A DNA stretch of 64,000 nucleotides from Propionibacteriaceae bacterium UBA6122 (GCA_002428365.1 DIVW01000005.1:56110-120109), one strand, 5' to 3'. Shown: positions 1 to 9,291, counted from the first letter of the stretch. The notes: generated from the letters alone by a model not told the origin. Numbers and translations: made by a program.

Positions 1-1521
1 CTGGACGTGACCATCCAGGCCCAGGTACTCGAAGTGTTGAAGAAGGCACAGCAGGAGACCGGGGCGGCGATCATCATGATCACCCATGATCTGGGGATCG
101 TGGCTGGCATGGCCGACCGGGTGGTGGTGATGTATGCCGGACGTCCAGTCGAGGCAGGCAGCATCGACGACATCTTCTATGCCCCGCGGATGCCCTACAC
201 AATCGGCCTGCTGGGCACCGTGCCCAGGCTGGATCAGTCGGGCCACGGGGCGTTGCCGGTGCTCGTGGGTAACCCGCCTTCGGTGGTCGATCTGCCGCCC
301 GGCTGCCCGTTTGTGCCGCGGTGCCCGAAGGCGATCGAGCTGTGCTCGCAGGTCGAGCCCGAGTTGGAGCCGACCGATTCGCCGACCCACACCGCGTCCT
401 GTCACCGACTGGCCGAACTGGCCGGCATGGGGCATTCAGAGCTTTTTCCGGCTCCGGAGCTGGCCACCTCTGAGCTGGCCGAGATTCCGCGCGAAGATCG
501 TCCGGTGGTGTTGCAGCTGACCGGGTTGAAGCGGCACTACCCCCTGATGAAGGGGGCCATCTACCGCCGCCAGGTCGGCACCGTCTATGCGGTGGACGGC
601 ATAGATCTCGACCTTCGCGAAGGCGAAACGCTCGGCCTGGTGGGCGAGTCTGGTTGCGGCAAGTCGACCACGCTGCTGGAGATCCTCAATCTCGGCAAGC
701 CGACCGCTGGCACTATCTCGGTGCGGGGACGCGACACCTCGAAGCTGAACCGCCGGGAGCGCAAAAAGCTGCGGCGCAACCTCCAGGTGGTGTTCCAGGA
801 CCCGATGGCTTCGCTGGATCCTCGGCTGCCGATCTTCGACATCATCGCCGAGCCGATGCAGGTGCACGGCTACCCGCCCAGCGAAGTAGAACTGCGGGTG
901 CGCGATCTGCTGAAGCTGGTTGGCTTGGAGCCAGCCCACGCTGATCGCTACCCCCAGCATTTCTCTGGCGGTCAGCGGCAGCGCATCGGCATCGCCAGGG
1001 CGCTTTCGCTGGAGCCGAAGGTGATGGTGCTCGACGAGCCAGTCTCAGCTCTGGACGTCTCCATTCAGGCTGGCGTGATCAATCTATTGGAGGACCTGCA
1101 GGCCAAACTTGGCCTGTCCTACTTGTTCGTCGCCCACGATCTGGCAGTAATTCGGCATATCGCCGATCGGGTGGCGGTGATGTATTTGGGCGTGATTGTG
1201 GAAATCGGGGACGTGGAGCGGGTCTACACCGAACCGGCCCATCCCTACACTCAGGCGCTGCTGTCGGCGATCCCGATTCCGGATCCGAAGACCGAGCGCT
1301 CCCGGCAGCGAATCGTGCTCTCTGGTGATCTGCCCAGCCCGGCAGACCCGCCCTCTGGCTGCAAGTTTCGCACCAGGTGCTTCCGCTACTCGGTGTTGGA
1401 CGAGGCCGGTCAAGCTCGCTGCCGAGACGAGTCGCCGGTGCTGCTACAGCGCGACGGGGACCACTTGGCAGCGTGCCATTTTCCGGGTGCCGTCCAACCA
1501 GGTGAGCTAGCCAGCCGCTGA
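1..1521 (+). CDS. Peptide-type ABC transporter, fused double ATP-binding protein (5' partial)
   Basis: This is the cytoplasmic ATPase of a dipeptide/oligopeptide/nickel-type importer, with two nucleotide-binding domains in one chain (a DppD-DppF fusion). The frame is open from base 1, so the first domain is cut. Only its D-loop onward is present (LDVTIQAQ, then the H-loop ITHDLGIV), followed by its oligo_HPY tail (GCPFVPRCPKAIELC). The second domain is whole: Walker A GESGCGKST near base 643, Q-loop QVVFQDP, signature SGGQRQRIGIARAL, Walker B VMVLDEP, H-loop VAHDLAV, and a second oligo_HPY segment ending in CHFPG. Permeases are expected upstream, outside the window. The receptor gene follows 128 bp downstream, so this is probably the distal part of one operon. 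The substrate cannot be read from the ATPase. Confidence 0.93.
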   Translation: MDVTIQAQVLEVLKKAQQETGAAIIMITHDLGIVAGMADRVVVMYAGRPVEAGSIDDIFYAPRMPYTIGLLGTVPRLDQSGHGALPVLVGNPPSVVDLPPGCPFVPRCPKAIELCSQVEPELEPTDSPTHTASCHRLAELAGMGHSELFPAPELATSELAEIPREDRPVVLQLTGLKRHYPLMKGAIYRRQVGTVYAVDGIDLDLREGETLGLVGESGCGKSTTLLEILNLGKPTAGTISVRGRDTSKLNRRERKKLRRNLQVVFQDPMASLDPRLPIFDIIAEPMQVHGYPPSEVELRVRDLLKLVGLEPAHADRYPQHFSGGQRQRIGIARALSLEPKVMVLDEPVSALDVSIQAGVINLLEDLQAKLGLSYLFVAHDLAVIRHIADRVAVMYLGVIVEIGDVERVYTEPAHPYTQALLSAIPIPDPKTERSRQRIVLSGDLPSPADPPSGCKFRTRCFRYSVLDEAGQARCRDESPVLLQRDGDHLAACHFPGAVQPGELASR

Positions 1522-1649
1522 ATTTCGTTAACAGGTCGTAACCGCAGCCGACTCGGCGCGCGGTGCGCTAACCGATAGCCTGAGAGCCAGCCTGGGCCAA
1601 TGCTGCCGCCATGGTGGCGTTGGCCAGGCATCGTCAATACGGAGGAAAT

Positions 1650-3359
1650 GTGAAGGCTTCAAGAATCCTGATGCCCGCCCTCGCAGTCAGCCTGGCGTTT
1701 ACGCTTGCCGCCTGCGGTGGACCATCAACCGGCGGGTCCGGCGGTACCGGCGGCGGCGCTGTCGCTGCTGGCTGGGACATCAACGAGACCGCGACCGATC
1801 AGCTCACCGCTGGTGAGTTCGTCGGCTCCATCAGCTACCCGATCGCCACCTGGAACTCCTGGTCGGTTGAAGGCAATGACGCCGAACTGGTCTTCCTGCA
1901 GTCGCCGATCTCGCCTGCCTACTACGACTACAGCGGCACCGGCGAAGCGATCATCAACAACGACTATGTGCTCGAGGCCAAGACCGAGGTCACGACGAAC
2001 TTGGTGCTCACCCTGAAGCTCAACCCCAAGGCTGTCTGGAATGACGGCAAGGTGATTGGCGCCGACGACTGGATCGCCACCTGGCAGGCCATGAACGGCA
2101 GCAACGACAAGTTCCACCCGGCCTCGACCGATGGCTGGAGTGAAATCACTTCGGTGACTGCCGGTGCGAACCAGCAGGAAGTTGTCATTACCTTCAAGTC
2201 CACCTACCCCGACTGGACCGCGGTGGTCGCTGGCGGCCCGCTGCGCGCTGAAGGTGCGGCTACGCCAGAGGCTTTCAACAGCGGTTGGAAGGAGTACAAG
2301 GACTCCTACTTCACTGGCCCGTTCAAGGTCACCAGTTGGGACAAGACCAGCGGTCTGGTGACCATGATTCCCAACGATAAGTGGTGGGGCACCAAGGTGC
2401 TGTTGACCAAGCTCACCTGGAAGCAGATCAAGTCCGACAGCCTGGCGGCGGCTTTTGCCAACCAGGAAGTCGACTACTACGACATTGGTGCTGACGCTGC
2501 TGGCTACGCCCAGGCCAAGGGCGCCCAGAACTCGGCCGTCCGGGTTGCTGCCGGTCCGAACTTCCGGCATTTCACCTTCAACTCCAAGTCGCCGATCCTT
2601 TCCGACGTCAACGTGCGGCAGGCGATCGTGATGGGCCTGGATCGCAAGATCATCGCCGAATCCGACCTCGCTGGCCTGCCCGGCGACAAGGTGCCGTTGA
2701 ACAACAACCTGTACGTGGCCAACCAGCCCGGCTATGTCGACCAGGCCAAGGCCACCGGCCTTGACTACAACGTCGATCAGGCCAAGGCGAAGCTGGATGC
2801 GGCTGGCTGGAAGCTGAACGAGTCGACTGGCATCCGCGAGAAGGATGGCAAAAAGCTCGACGTGGTTTTCGCCCAGCTGGGTGGCGTGAAGGCTTCGGAG
2901 AACGAAGGCCTGCAGGCACAGAAGTTGCTGAAGGCGATCGGGGTCAACCTGAAGCTGAAGACCGTTGATGTGCAGAAGGATTGGCCGGGCGTTCTGGTCA
3001 ACCACAGCTTCGACATCATCGCCTTCTCCTGGATCGGTACGCCGTACCCGCTGCTCAACATTGGGCAGATCTACGGTGGCACCACTAAGGGTGGCGAGTT
3101 CGCTGCCGGTGATTCCAACTTTGCTCAGCTGGAAATCCCGAAGGTCCTGGAACTCAAGCCCCAGATCGACGTCGAGATGGACGCAGCCAAGCGCACCGCG
3201 CTCGGCAACCAGGCGGCTCAGGCCATCTGGGAGTCGGTGCACACGTTGCCGCTCTACCAGCGTCCGATGCTGATCGGCGTGCGGGCCAAGCTGGCCAACA
3301 TTGGCGCTCTTGGCATGGCCAGGGTGCCGACGTGGGAGAACGTCGGCTTCACTAAGTGA
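1650..3359 (+). CDS. Family 5 extracellular solute-binding lipoprotein
   Basis: This is the receptor of the upstream ABC importer, probably lipid-anchored outside the membrane. The start is the GTG at 1650, because GGAGGA at 1641-1646 is well spaced for it; the longer upstream frame has no ribosome site. The N-terminus is a lipoprotein signal: a basic start (KASR), a hydrophobic stretch and lipobox LAAC, then a Gly/Ser-rich linker. The mature part has the SBP_bac_5 layout, for example the stretch around NVRQAIVMGLDRKII. The length of about 569 residues is normal for the family. Family 5 receptors bind peptides, nickel or oligosaccharides, so the ligand is unknown. A strong hairpin terminator lies just after the stop. 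Confidence 0.92.
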   Translation: MKASRILMPALAVSLAFTLAACGGPSTGGSGGTGGGAVAAGWDINETATDQLTAGEFVGSISYPIATWNSWSVEGNDAELVFLQSPISPAYYDYSGTGEAIINNDYVLEAKTEVTTNLVLTLKLNPKAVWNDGKVIGADDWIATWQAMNGSNDKFHPASTDGWSEITSVTAGANQQEVVITFKSTYPDWTAVVAGGPLRAEGAATPEAFNSGWKEYKDSYFTGPFKVTSWDKTSGLVTMIPNDKWWGTKVLLTKLTWKQIKSDSLAAAFANQEVDYYDIGADAAGYAQAKGAQNSAVRVAAGPNFRHFTFNSKSPILSDVNVRQAIVMGLDRKIIAESDLAGLPGDKVPLNNNLYVANQPGYVDQAKATGLDYNVDQAKAKLDAAGWKLNESTGIREKDGKKLDVVFAQLGGVKASENEGLQAQKLLKAIGVNLKLKTVDVQKDWPGVLVNHSFDIIAFSWIGTPYPLLNIGQIYGGTTKGGEFAAGDSNFAQLEIPKVLELKPQIDVEMDAAKRTALGNQAAQAIWESVHTLPLYQRPMLIGVRAKLANIGALGMARVPTWENVGFTK

Positions 3360-3376
3360 GCTGAAACCAACCCAAG

Positions 3377-3410
3377 CGCAGGGGTCGGGCCGAAAGGCCC
3401 GGCCCCTGCG
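3377..3410. terminator. Hairpin terminator after the solute-binding protein gene
   Basis: A 15-bp stem (one G-U wobble) with a GAAA loop sits 17 bases after the stop codon. It has no long T tract. It separates the rightward ABC genes from the leftward glycosyltransferase and may act in both directions. Confidence 0.75.
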
Positions 3411-3435
3411 GTGTTTCTGGCTTCAGGGGTCGGCC

Positions 3436-4623
3436 TCAGCGGGCCAGTAGCTGATCGATGCGCTGGACGCCCAGCTGGGGCCCTGGGGCGCTGCGGAAGG
3501 ACTCGGCTAGGTCGTCCAGTCCGCCGGGCCGCGCTGAGCCGTCCAGCAGCGGCTCGACGAGCTCGCGGATTCGCTTGACGCTCAGCTGCAACGCCGGCAT
3601 CACCTTGGCCGCGTCCAGGGCTTGCAGCCGGGCCGCGTTGAAGAACTGGTCGCCACCCAGCGGCGTGACCACCATCGGCACTCCGAACAGGGCGGCGTCG
3701 GTGATGCTGCCGAAGCCAGCGTGCCCCAGGTAAAGATCGGCCTCGGCCAACACCTCGGCTTGCGGCACAAAGGGGTACACCAGGATGTTGTCGGCCCCGG
3801 GTCCGATCTTGGCGACAGTGTCGGCGCGGCCGGTGGTGATGATCACCAGCGATTCGGTGCCGGCAAAGGCCTCGGCCACCCGGCGAAAGTAGCCGAGCCA
3901 GCCGTTGTAGACCGTGCCGAGAGTGACGTAGATGACCGGGCCGGGGTGTTCGCGTACCCGATCGATCGGAAAGGCCGGGTCGGGAGCGGAGACGGTCGGG
4001 GTTGGGCCGAGGTAGACGCAGGTGTCGTCAAAGTCGGCGGCGCGCGGCTGGTAGAAGCGGGTGGCGACGGTGAGGTTGAGGGTGGCCGACTGCGGGCCGA
4101 GTAGATCGACGGCCACATCGCGGCCGCCATTGCCGAGCAGGGCGCGTCCAATCACCTGACTGGCGGCCCGCCGCAGTCCTGGGGTGGCCAGGCCGTGGCG
4201 CACCAGGCGGGGCAGCGCGTCGGCGTAGGCCATCAGTTCGGCCAGGGTGCGATCGTTCTGCCAAAAGATCGGGGAGAAGCGCACCACCGGCGGCTTCAAA
4301 CCTTGCTCAATGCGGGCGAACTGAGGCTGGAGCCCGCTGGCGATCACGAGGTCGTAGTCATTGCCCAGGCGCAGGGTTTCGTTGGAAACCTCATCGAATA
4401 ACACTCGGGCGGCCAAGCCCTGGACGGGGTGGGTGACCGGACGTCCATGCAGATACTCGGCATAGGGCAACAGGCGGGCTCCGGTGCGCTCCACGCTGGC
4501 CCGGAAGCCGGTTGGCATCAGGTAGTCGACCTGATGCTCGGCAGCGACCAGAGCTTTGACCAGACCGAAGGTGGGATTGGCCAGGCCGTAGGTGGGGATG
4601 CCGGTTATCAGGATGCGAGCCAT
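3436..4623 (-). CDS. MGT-type (GT1) glycosyltransferase
   Basis: The predicted 395-residue enzyme transfers a sugar from a nucleotide donor to a small acceptor, as in macrolide or flavonoid glycosyltransferases. The N-terminus MARILITGIPTYGLANPT carries the family's Gly/His-type acceptor-side motif (here TYGLANPTFG). The C-terminal donor-binding motif is HAGFGSITDAALFGVP, close to the usual HxGxxSxxExxxxGxP. The start is taken at the ATG at 4623, since the extra upstream frame is Pro/Arg-rich and unlike the family. Monocistronic, facing the upstream terminator. The acceptor and donor are not predictable. A second, unrelated glycosyltransferase lies on the other side of two tRNAs. Confidence 0.85.
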   Translation of the reverse strand: MARILITGIPTYGLANPTFGLVKALVAAEHQVDYLMPTGFRASVERTGARLLPYAEYLHGRPVTHPVQGLAARVLFDEVSNETLRLGNDYDLVIASGLQPQFARIEQGLKPPVVRFSPIFWQNDRTLAELMAYADALPRLVRHGLATPGLRRAASQVIGRALLGNGGRDVAVDLLGPQSATLNLTVATRFYQPRAADFDDTCVYLGPTPTVSAPDPAFPIDRVREHPGPVIYVTLGTVYNGWLGYFRRVAEAFAGTESLVIITTGRADTVAKIGPGADNILVYPFVPQAEVLAEADLYLGHAGFGSITDAALFGVPMVVTPLGGDQFFNAARLQALDAAKVMPALQLSVKRIRELVEPLLDGSARPGGLDDLAESFRSAPGPQLGVQRIDQLLAR

Positions 4624-4775
4624 GAGGCAGCCTAACCAGTCGGGTGGCTGATTTGGGCTGCCAACTCGCGGCGACCCGCAGCCGGAACCAGCACGGCGCA
4701 GGGGTGGCTGGTGGTGGTGCGGCATTCATCCCGTCTAGCCCGGCAAAAATGGGTTGACTAGGGGAGATGTGACGG

Positions 4776-4849
4776 TGGCCAGGACCGGGATCGAACCGGT
4801 GACCTTTCACTTTTCAGGCGAACGCTACTACCATCTGAGCTACCTGGCC
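4776..4849 (-). tRNA. tRNA-Phe (GAA)
   Basis: A cloverleaf is visible on the minus strand: acceptor GGCCAGG/CCTGGCC, anticodon loop CTGAAAA with anticodon GAA, and T-arm GGTTCGATCC. The D-stem has one C-T mismatch. CCA is not encoded. It lies 22 bp from tRNA-Asp in the same orientation, suggesting co-transcription. Confidence 0.95.
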
Positions 4850-4871
4850 GAGAGAAGCAATTCGCTTCCAG

Positions 4872-4945
4872 CGACCCCGACGGGACTCGAACCCGCGACC
4901 TCCGCCGTGACAGGGCGGCGCGCTAACCAACTGCGCTACGGGGCC
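4872..4945 (-). tRNA. tRNA-Asp (GTC)
   Basis: Acceptor GGCCCCG pairs with CGGGGTC (one G-T wobble). The anticodon loop CTGTCAC gives anticodon GTC, and the T-loop is GGTTCGAGTCC with discriminator G. CCA is not encoded. Confidence 0.96.
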
Positions 4946-5143
4946 TGGTTAAGGGCCTCACTGACCATCTCTGGCCAGCCCGGAAACTATAACGTACGGT
5001 CTGCCGGGGCAAAAATCGGGCCGCCCGCGTGGGCGGCCGCGACGGTGAACGGAGCCTGGGCTGTGAGCTGAATAGTGCCATTTCCACCGGTGAGAGCCAT
5101 GGCCGACCCAGCAGGCACCGGGTCTGCTGCCTAACATAGGGTC

Positions 5144-6559
5144 ATGTCGCGTCGCACCCTCATCTTGGCCGCCGGAGTTGGTTCGGGACACAACAGTGCT
5201 GCTCAAGCGGTCGAGCGGGCGCTGATCGCCGCTGGGGACGGTGAGGTGCACCGCCTGGACGTCCTGGATACGACCAATGAGGTGTTCAACAAGCTCTACG
5301 ACGACGCCTACTTCACTTTGGTCGCTGAGGTGCCCTGGCTGGTCGGTTGGGGTTATGACAATCAGGATCCGCCGTTCAAACTGGCGCCGGTAATGCGGTG
5401 GTGGGAGCAGGCCAACACCATCTCGATGGTGCGTGAGATACGCGATTACCAGCCCGACCTGGTCATATGCACCCACTTCCTGCCAGCCCGCCTCGCCTCG
5501 CTGATGATCGCGCGGGGCAAGTTGGACGCGACTTTGGTCGTGGTCACTACCGATTTCGACTTCCAGGGCCTGTGGCTCACCACACCGGTGAATCAGCTGT
5601 TCGTGGCCAGGGAGGAAACCCGGGAGTACCTGTTGACCCTCGGTCTGCCCGCTGATCGGGTGACGGCTTCGGGGATCCCGGTACGGCTGGAGTTCTCCAC
5701 CCCGCTGGATGCGGCCGCCGTCCGCGCCCAACATGGCTTGAGTGCTGATCTGCCGGTCCTGCTGATCTCTGCCGGTGCCGCTGGCGGTCCCAAGACTCTC
5801 CAGATCGTGCGCCAGTGCCTCTCCCTGACGCAGGCGTTTCAAGCTGTGGTGGTTTGTGGCCGCAACGAGGAGTTGAAGGCCCAGGTTGACGCACTGGTGG
5901 CTGATCGGGACGACTTCAAGGTGTTGGGCTTCACCGACCAGATGCCGCAGCTGATGCGCATCTCGTCGCTGTTTGTCGGTAAGCCCGGCGGCCTGTCCAG
6001 TTCGGAGTGCCTGGCCGCTGGCTTGCCGATGGTGATCATTGACCCCATTCCCGGTCAAGAGGAGCGCAACGCTGACGTCCTGTTGGAGGAAGGCGCTGCG
6101 GTGCGCTGCAACTACCCCGCCACTGTGGGCTACAAAATCGGGAAGCTACTGGACGACCCTCAGCGGCTGGCCAGGATGGCGGCCAACGCTGCCCGCATCG
6201 GCCGACCTGACGCCGCTGGGGTGGTGGCGGACACTTCGCTGGTGCTGTCCGGGCCGCCGCTGTGGATTAGCCGAGAGGCTCAGCGGATGATCCAGCGGAT
6301 CTCCAACGAAGGGGTCGAGGGCGCTGAGCAGGCCGGCGAATCGTTGAAGACCCTTTTCGATCAGCAGACCGGGCTCTCGTTGGCCCTGGTGCTGGAGTCT
6401 GAACTGGCCACGCTCAGCGCGAGAGCGCACGCCTCGGCGATTGAGCTGACGCGCACCGGCATGAAAGCCCTGCGCTGGCAGCCGGAGTATTACACCCTGG
6501 CTACTGCGGCCATGTGGCTGCTGGGGGACGCCGAGTCGATGATCCTGGGCGTGCGCTGA
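5144..6559 (+). CDS. MGDG-synthase-like GT28 glycosyltransferase
   Basis: A 471-residue enzyme of the MurG/MGDG-synthase/UgtP group, likely transferring a sugar from a nucleotide donor to a lipid acceptor at the inner face of the membrane. The N-terminal motif AAGVGSGHNSAAQAV matches the family's GxGHxxAA loop. The middle VTTDFDFQGLW, the tail of the donor domain GKPGGLSSSECLAAGLP and the following DPIPGQEERN are also typical. About 100 residues after the GT-B core (from roughly residue 370) are extra and have no motif I recognise. A role in glycolipid synthesis is inference. The ribosome site before ATG 5144 is weak (AGGG). Confidence 0.85.
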   Translation: MSRRTLILAAGVGSGHNSAAQAVERALIAAGDGEVHRLDVLDTTNEVFNKLYDDAYFTLVAEVPWLVGWGYDNQDPPFKLAPVMRWWEQANTISMVREIRDYQPDLVICTHFLPARLASLMIARGKLDATLVVVTTDFDFQGLWLTTPVNQLFVAREETREYLLTLGLPADRVTASGIPVRLEFSTPLDAAAVRAQHGLSADLPVLLISAGAAGGPKTLQIVRQCLSLTQAFQAVVVCGRNEELKAQVDALVADRDDFKVLGFTDQMPQLMRISSLFVGKPGGLSSSECLAAGLPMVIIDPIPGQEERNADVLLEEGAAVRCNYPATVGYKIGKLLDDPQRLARMAANAARIGRPDAAGVVADTSLVLSGPPLWISREAQRMIQRISNEGVEGAEQAGESLKTLFDQQTGLSLALVLESELATLSARAHASAIELTRTGMKALRWQPEYYTLATAAMWLLGDAESMILGVR

Positions 6560-6576
6560 GTGGGGACCGACAAAGA

Positions 6577-6613
6577 CCAAGGCCCTCAGCCACGAACTGA
6601 CTGAGAGCCTTGG
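6577..6613. terminator. Bidirectional hairpin between the GT28 gene and tRNA-Glu
   Basis: Arms 6577-6589 and 6601-6613 are 13 bp with one mismatch and an 11-nt loop. It serves the rightward GT28 gene and, on the other strand, the tRNA-Glu transcript, where the stem is followed by TCTTTG. Confidence 0.75.
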
Positions 6614-6619
6614 TATTGG

Positions 6620-6692
6620 CATCCCCAACGGGATTCGAACCCGTGCTGCTGCCGTGAAAGGGCAGTGTCCTAGGCCACTAGACGATGGGGAC
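6620..6692 (-). tRNA. tRNA-Glu (TTC)
   Basis: Acceptor GTCCCCA pairs with TGGGGAT. The anticodon loop CTTTCAC gives anticodon TTC, with an anticodon stem CTGCC/GGCAG and T-arm GGGTTCGAATCCC. Discriminator G; CCA not encoded. Confidence 0.95.
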
Positions 6693-6744
6693 CTGAGCCG
6701 CAACTATACGGCCCAGCCCGTGGGTTGCTCAAACCGGCCAACGC

Positions 6745-6925
6745 CGCTTGTCGAAGGTCGGTGGCTTCGACGGGCTTGGCCAACTGGGGCTTCGACAAGC
6801 TCAGCCAACTGGCCTTGAGTTCTCTGATCCAGTTACTCAGTTCCCTGAGCCCGTTACTCAGTTCCCTGAGCCCGCCACCTAGTTCCCTGAGCTTGTCGAA
6901 GGGTGGGGGCTTCGACGGGCACTGC
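6745..6925. repeat. Intergenic palindromic repeat cluster, family A
   Basis: Dense copies of a motif related to TTCGACAAGCTCAG and its complement. A perfect 15-bp inverted repeat pairs 6790-6804 with 6887-6901, and TTACTCAGTTCCCTGAGCC-like units are tandem between about 6831 and 6875. Related clusters occur at 44985-45180, 57080-57130 and 60450-60545. The rest of the gap between tRNA-Glu and the DUF2461 gene shows nothing else recognisable. Confidence 0.8.
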
Positions 6926-6991
6926 CAACTGAATGGCACAGCCAACCGAGGGGGGCTGCTGGTTGTCGGTGAGACCTGCCAGAGTGGCGTC

Positions 6992-7615
6992 ATGGATGCC
7001 GGGATCCCGCTGGAAGCGGTGGAGTTCTTCGCCGAACTCGAAGCCAACAACGACCGCGAGTGGTGGACGGCGCACAAAATGCAGTGGCAGGACGCCGTGC
7101 GGGAGCCGATGCAGGGCCTCACCGACCAGCTCGCCGCTGAGTTTGGCGCGGCCAAGCTGTTCCGTCCCAATCGTGATGTGCGGTTCTCGCTCGACAAGTC
7201 GCCCTACAAGACCCATCAAGGTGCGGTGGTGGCCACCGGGGCTGGTATCGGCTACTACGTCCAGGTGAGTTCGGGCGGGTTGCTGACTGGGGCGGGCTGG
7301 TATCAGCCCGCACCGGCTCAGGTGGCCAGCTACCGGCAGGCGGTCTTGGCCGAACGCAGCGGACGGAAGCTCGGCCAGGTCGTCGCGGCGCTGGTCGAAG
7401 CCGGGTTCGAAATCGGTGGAGACACCCTGAAAACCGCGCCTCGAGGCGTCGAGACCGACCATCCCCGAATCGCGCTCCTGCGCCATCGCAGCTTGTTGGC
7501 ATCGGCCGAGCACGGCACGCCACCGTGGCTGGAGACTGCCGAGGTCGTTGAGCGCGTTCGCGCTGATTGGCGTCGCTACCGTCCGCTGATGACCTGGCTC
7601 ACCGAACACCTGTAG
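6992..7615 (+). CDS. DUF2461 family protein
   Basis: A 207-residue protein matching the DUF2461/TIGR02453 family of unknown function. Family hallmarks seen are the N-terminal FFAELEANNDREWW, the central NRDVRFSLDKSPYKTHQGAV, and the following YYVQVSSGGLLTGAGWYQP. The start is taken at ATG 6992 because the family begins close to this point and the longer upstream frame runs through the repeat cluster. Single gene; the only hint about its job is that the family is widespread and cytoplasmic. Confidence 0.85.
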   Translation: MDAGIPLEAVEFFAELEANNDREWWTAHKMQWQDAVREPMQGLTDQLAAEFGAAKLFRPNRDVRFSLDKSPYKTHQGAVVATGAGIGYYVQVSSGGLLTGAGWYQPAPAQVASYRQAVLAERSGRKLGQVVAALVEAGFEIGGDTLKTAPRGVETDHPRIALLRHRSLLASAEHGTPPWLETAEVVERVRADWRRYRPLMTWLTEHL

Positions 7616-7632
7616 GGGCGATGAATTGGGTT

Positions 7633-7655
7633 CGGCCCGTCCAGAGGACGGGCCG
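7633..7655. terminator. Perfect hairpin next to the left attachment site
   Basis: A 10-bp perfect stem with loop AGA lies between the DUF2461 stop and the left attachment core. It was probably the original terminator downstream of tRNA-His (minus strand) before the element inserted, and it may also end DUF2461 transcripts. Confidence 0.65.
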
Positions 7656-7683
7656 TTGGGGTGAGTAACGGGACTCGAACCCG
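7656..7683. other. attL (tRNA-His 3'-end duplicate)
   Basis: A 28-bp direct repeat of the tRNA-His 3' part (T-arm, acceptor strand and CCA). No tRNA body follows it, so this copy is the duplicated attachment core. Confidence 0.92.
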
Positions 7684-7821
7684 ATAGGCCGTTGACCGAG
7701 CCAAAATGGCCCGACTGCCGCCCTGGCTAGCTGGAAAACGCGTTGACTAGGTGGTTCACCCTGTGCTGTTGTTGCGTGAAGCGTAGCGCACAGCGGGCAG
7801 AACTGGCTAGACTGGACACGC

Positions 7822-7842
7822 AAGCTAGACCAAACGTAGACC
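7822..7842 (+). promoter_or_regulatory. Putative integrase arm-type site, left end
   Basis: Reads AAGCTAGAC, five variable bases, GTAGACC. The same pattern recurs in the same orientation near the right end at 16833-16853. TAGAC repeats 11 bp apart, one helical turn. A partial third copy (AAGCTAGGCC) starts at 7845. The position just upstream of the integrase gene and the matching copy at the far end suggest integrase or excisionase binding; this is inference. Confidence 0.5.
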
Positions 7843-7869
7843 GCAAGCTAGGCCGTTGGGGGGTGAAGG

Positions 7870-9291
7870 GTGGCCAAACCGAAGCGATTCGGCAGCGTCG
7901 GCAATAAGAAATCCGGCTCCTGGTGGGCTCGGTACTCCCGCAACGGTCAATGGCACACCCCGGCGCACGTGTTCAGCGCTGAGGCTGCCGCGTGGGCATG
8001 GCTGCGGGCTGAGCAACGGCTCATCGACAAAGACGACTGGACGCCACCGGCCCGACGCCGTGCAGCGCTCAAAGCCGAAGCCGAAGCTACCGAAGCGGTA
8101 AACGTCGCCCTCGACACCTACGCCCGGCGCTGGATTGCCAACCGAGTGACGCCGAAGGGCAAGCCGTTACACCCCCGCACTGCGGAGGACTACCGCAAGT
8201 ATCTGGCCGGGCCGCTGGCGTCGTTGGCTCAGCGTTCCATTTCCTCGATCACTCCTGCCGACGTGAGCGCGTGGCACGCCGAGCACGCCAGCACGCCCAG
8301 CCAGCGGCATAAGGCTTATGCGTTCCTCAAGTCGGTGTTCAAGACCGCCGTGGAGGTGGACGAACTCATTTCGCGCAACCCGGCCCAGGTGGAGAACGCC
8401 ACCGCGAAACCCCCGGCGAAGTCTGCCGAGGCAGCCGTTCAGGGGCTTACCCATGCGAAGGTGCGTGAGCTGGCCGAGTTGGTCCGTCCGCGGGATCGGG
8501 TGCTGGTGCTGGTGCTGGCTTACTGCGGCCCGCGTACCGGTGAAGTGTGTGCGCTGCGACGCTCGGACGTGGAACTAGGCACCGGGTCGGACGGGGTGCC
8601 GTTCGGGTGGCTGACCATCGCCCGCGCCGTGTCCAGCTACGACGGCGGACGGCACGAAGGCCCCACCAAGACCGGCGACAAAGGCAAGCGGAGGATACCC
8701 ATTCCGCCGCACTTGGTGGCTGATCTTGTCGAGCACTTGAATGAGTGGGCAGAGCCGGGGGAGTCTGGTCTGATCTTCCCCAGCACCAACCCCGCAATCG
8801 CCTACCGCACAACTCAGCAAATCAACGGCCGCACCTTCCCGGGAGCCAAGCGAGTTGGCTACGGCTGGCAGTACGCCCGTGAGGAAATCGGCATGCCTGA
8901 GCTTCGCTTGCATTGGCTTCGGCATTGGGCGGCCACACTGTGGGCGGAGGCCGGAACTCCTGACTCGCTGCGGCGGGCGATTCTTGGGCACACGCAGCCA
9001 GGAATGACCGGCGGCTATACCCACCCCGACCTGGTGAAGGCTCAGGCGTACGCGGTGAAGGTCTCCGAGCTAGCGGGTTGGACGCCGCCGAGCGTCGGGC
9101 CGGTAGCGGCGAAACCTGCGGCGGCTGCACAAAACGCCGGGCCGCTGCCGGGGCTGCTCAATGCCCTGGACGATGCGGCGCTGATAGCTGCGATAGCCAA
9201 AATGGACGCCGTGACGTTGGCGGCGGTTGTGCCTCACTTGCCACCGGAGCGAATCGCCCTCGTGGTGGCAAGGTTGGCAGAAACACGGTGA
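7870..9291 (+). CDS. Tyrosine recombinase / site-specific integrase
   Basis: A 473-residue integrase that would catalyse insertion into the tRNA-His 3' end. It has an N-terminal SAM-like core-binding domain (about residues 75-175) and a C-terminal catalytic domain. Catalytic residues visible are Arg in CGPRTGEVCALR, the HxxR box in HWLRHWAATLW, and the nucleophilic Tyr in GGYTHPDLVKAQ. The last 70 residues after the Tyr are a low-similarity Ala/Pro-rich extension. The start GTG at 7870 follows GAAGGG closely. It sits about 190 bp from attL, the usual int-att arrangement. Confidence 0.95.
   Translation: MAKPKRFGSVGNKKSGSWWARYSRNGQWHTPAHVFSAEAAAWAWLRAEQRLIDKDDWTPPARRRAALKAEAEATEAVNVALDTYARRWIANRVTPKGKPLHPRTAEDYRKYLAGPLASLAQRSISSITPADVSAWHAEHASTPSQRHKAYAFLKSVFKTAVEVDELISRNPAQVENATAKPPAKSAEAAVQGLTHAKVRELAELVRPRDRVLVLVLAYCGPRTGEVCALRRSDVELGTGSDGVPFGWLTIARAVSSYDGGRHEGPTKTGDKGKRRIPIPPHLVADLVEHLNEWAEPGESGLIFPSTNPAIAYRTTQQINGRTFPGAKRVGYGWQYAREEIGMPELRLHWLRHWAATLWAEAGTPDSLRRAILGHTQPGMTGGYTHPDLVKAQAYAVKVSELAGWTPPSVGPVAAKPAAAAQNAGPLPGLLNALDDAALIAAIAKMDAVTLAAVVPHLPPERIALVVARLAETR

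Noticed and set aside
1725..3242. 505-codon minus-strand frame opposite the first solute-binding protein
   Set aside because: The plus strand carries a full SBP_bac_5 lipoprotein with signal and ribosome site; the opposite frame has no motif.
4958..6058. 366-codon minus-strand frame opposite the GT28 gene
   Set aside because: The GT28 motifs on the plus strand are clear; this is an antisense shadow.
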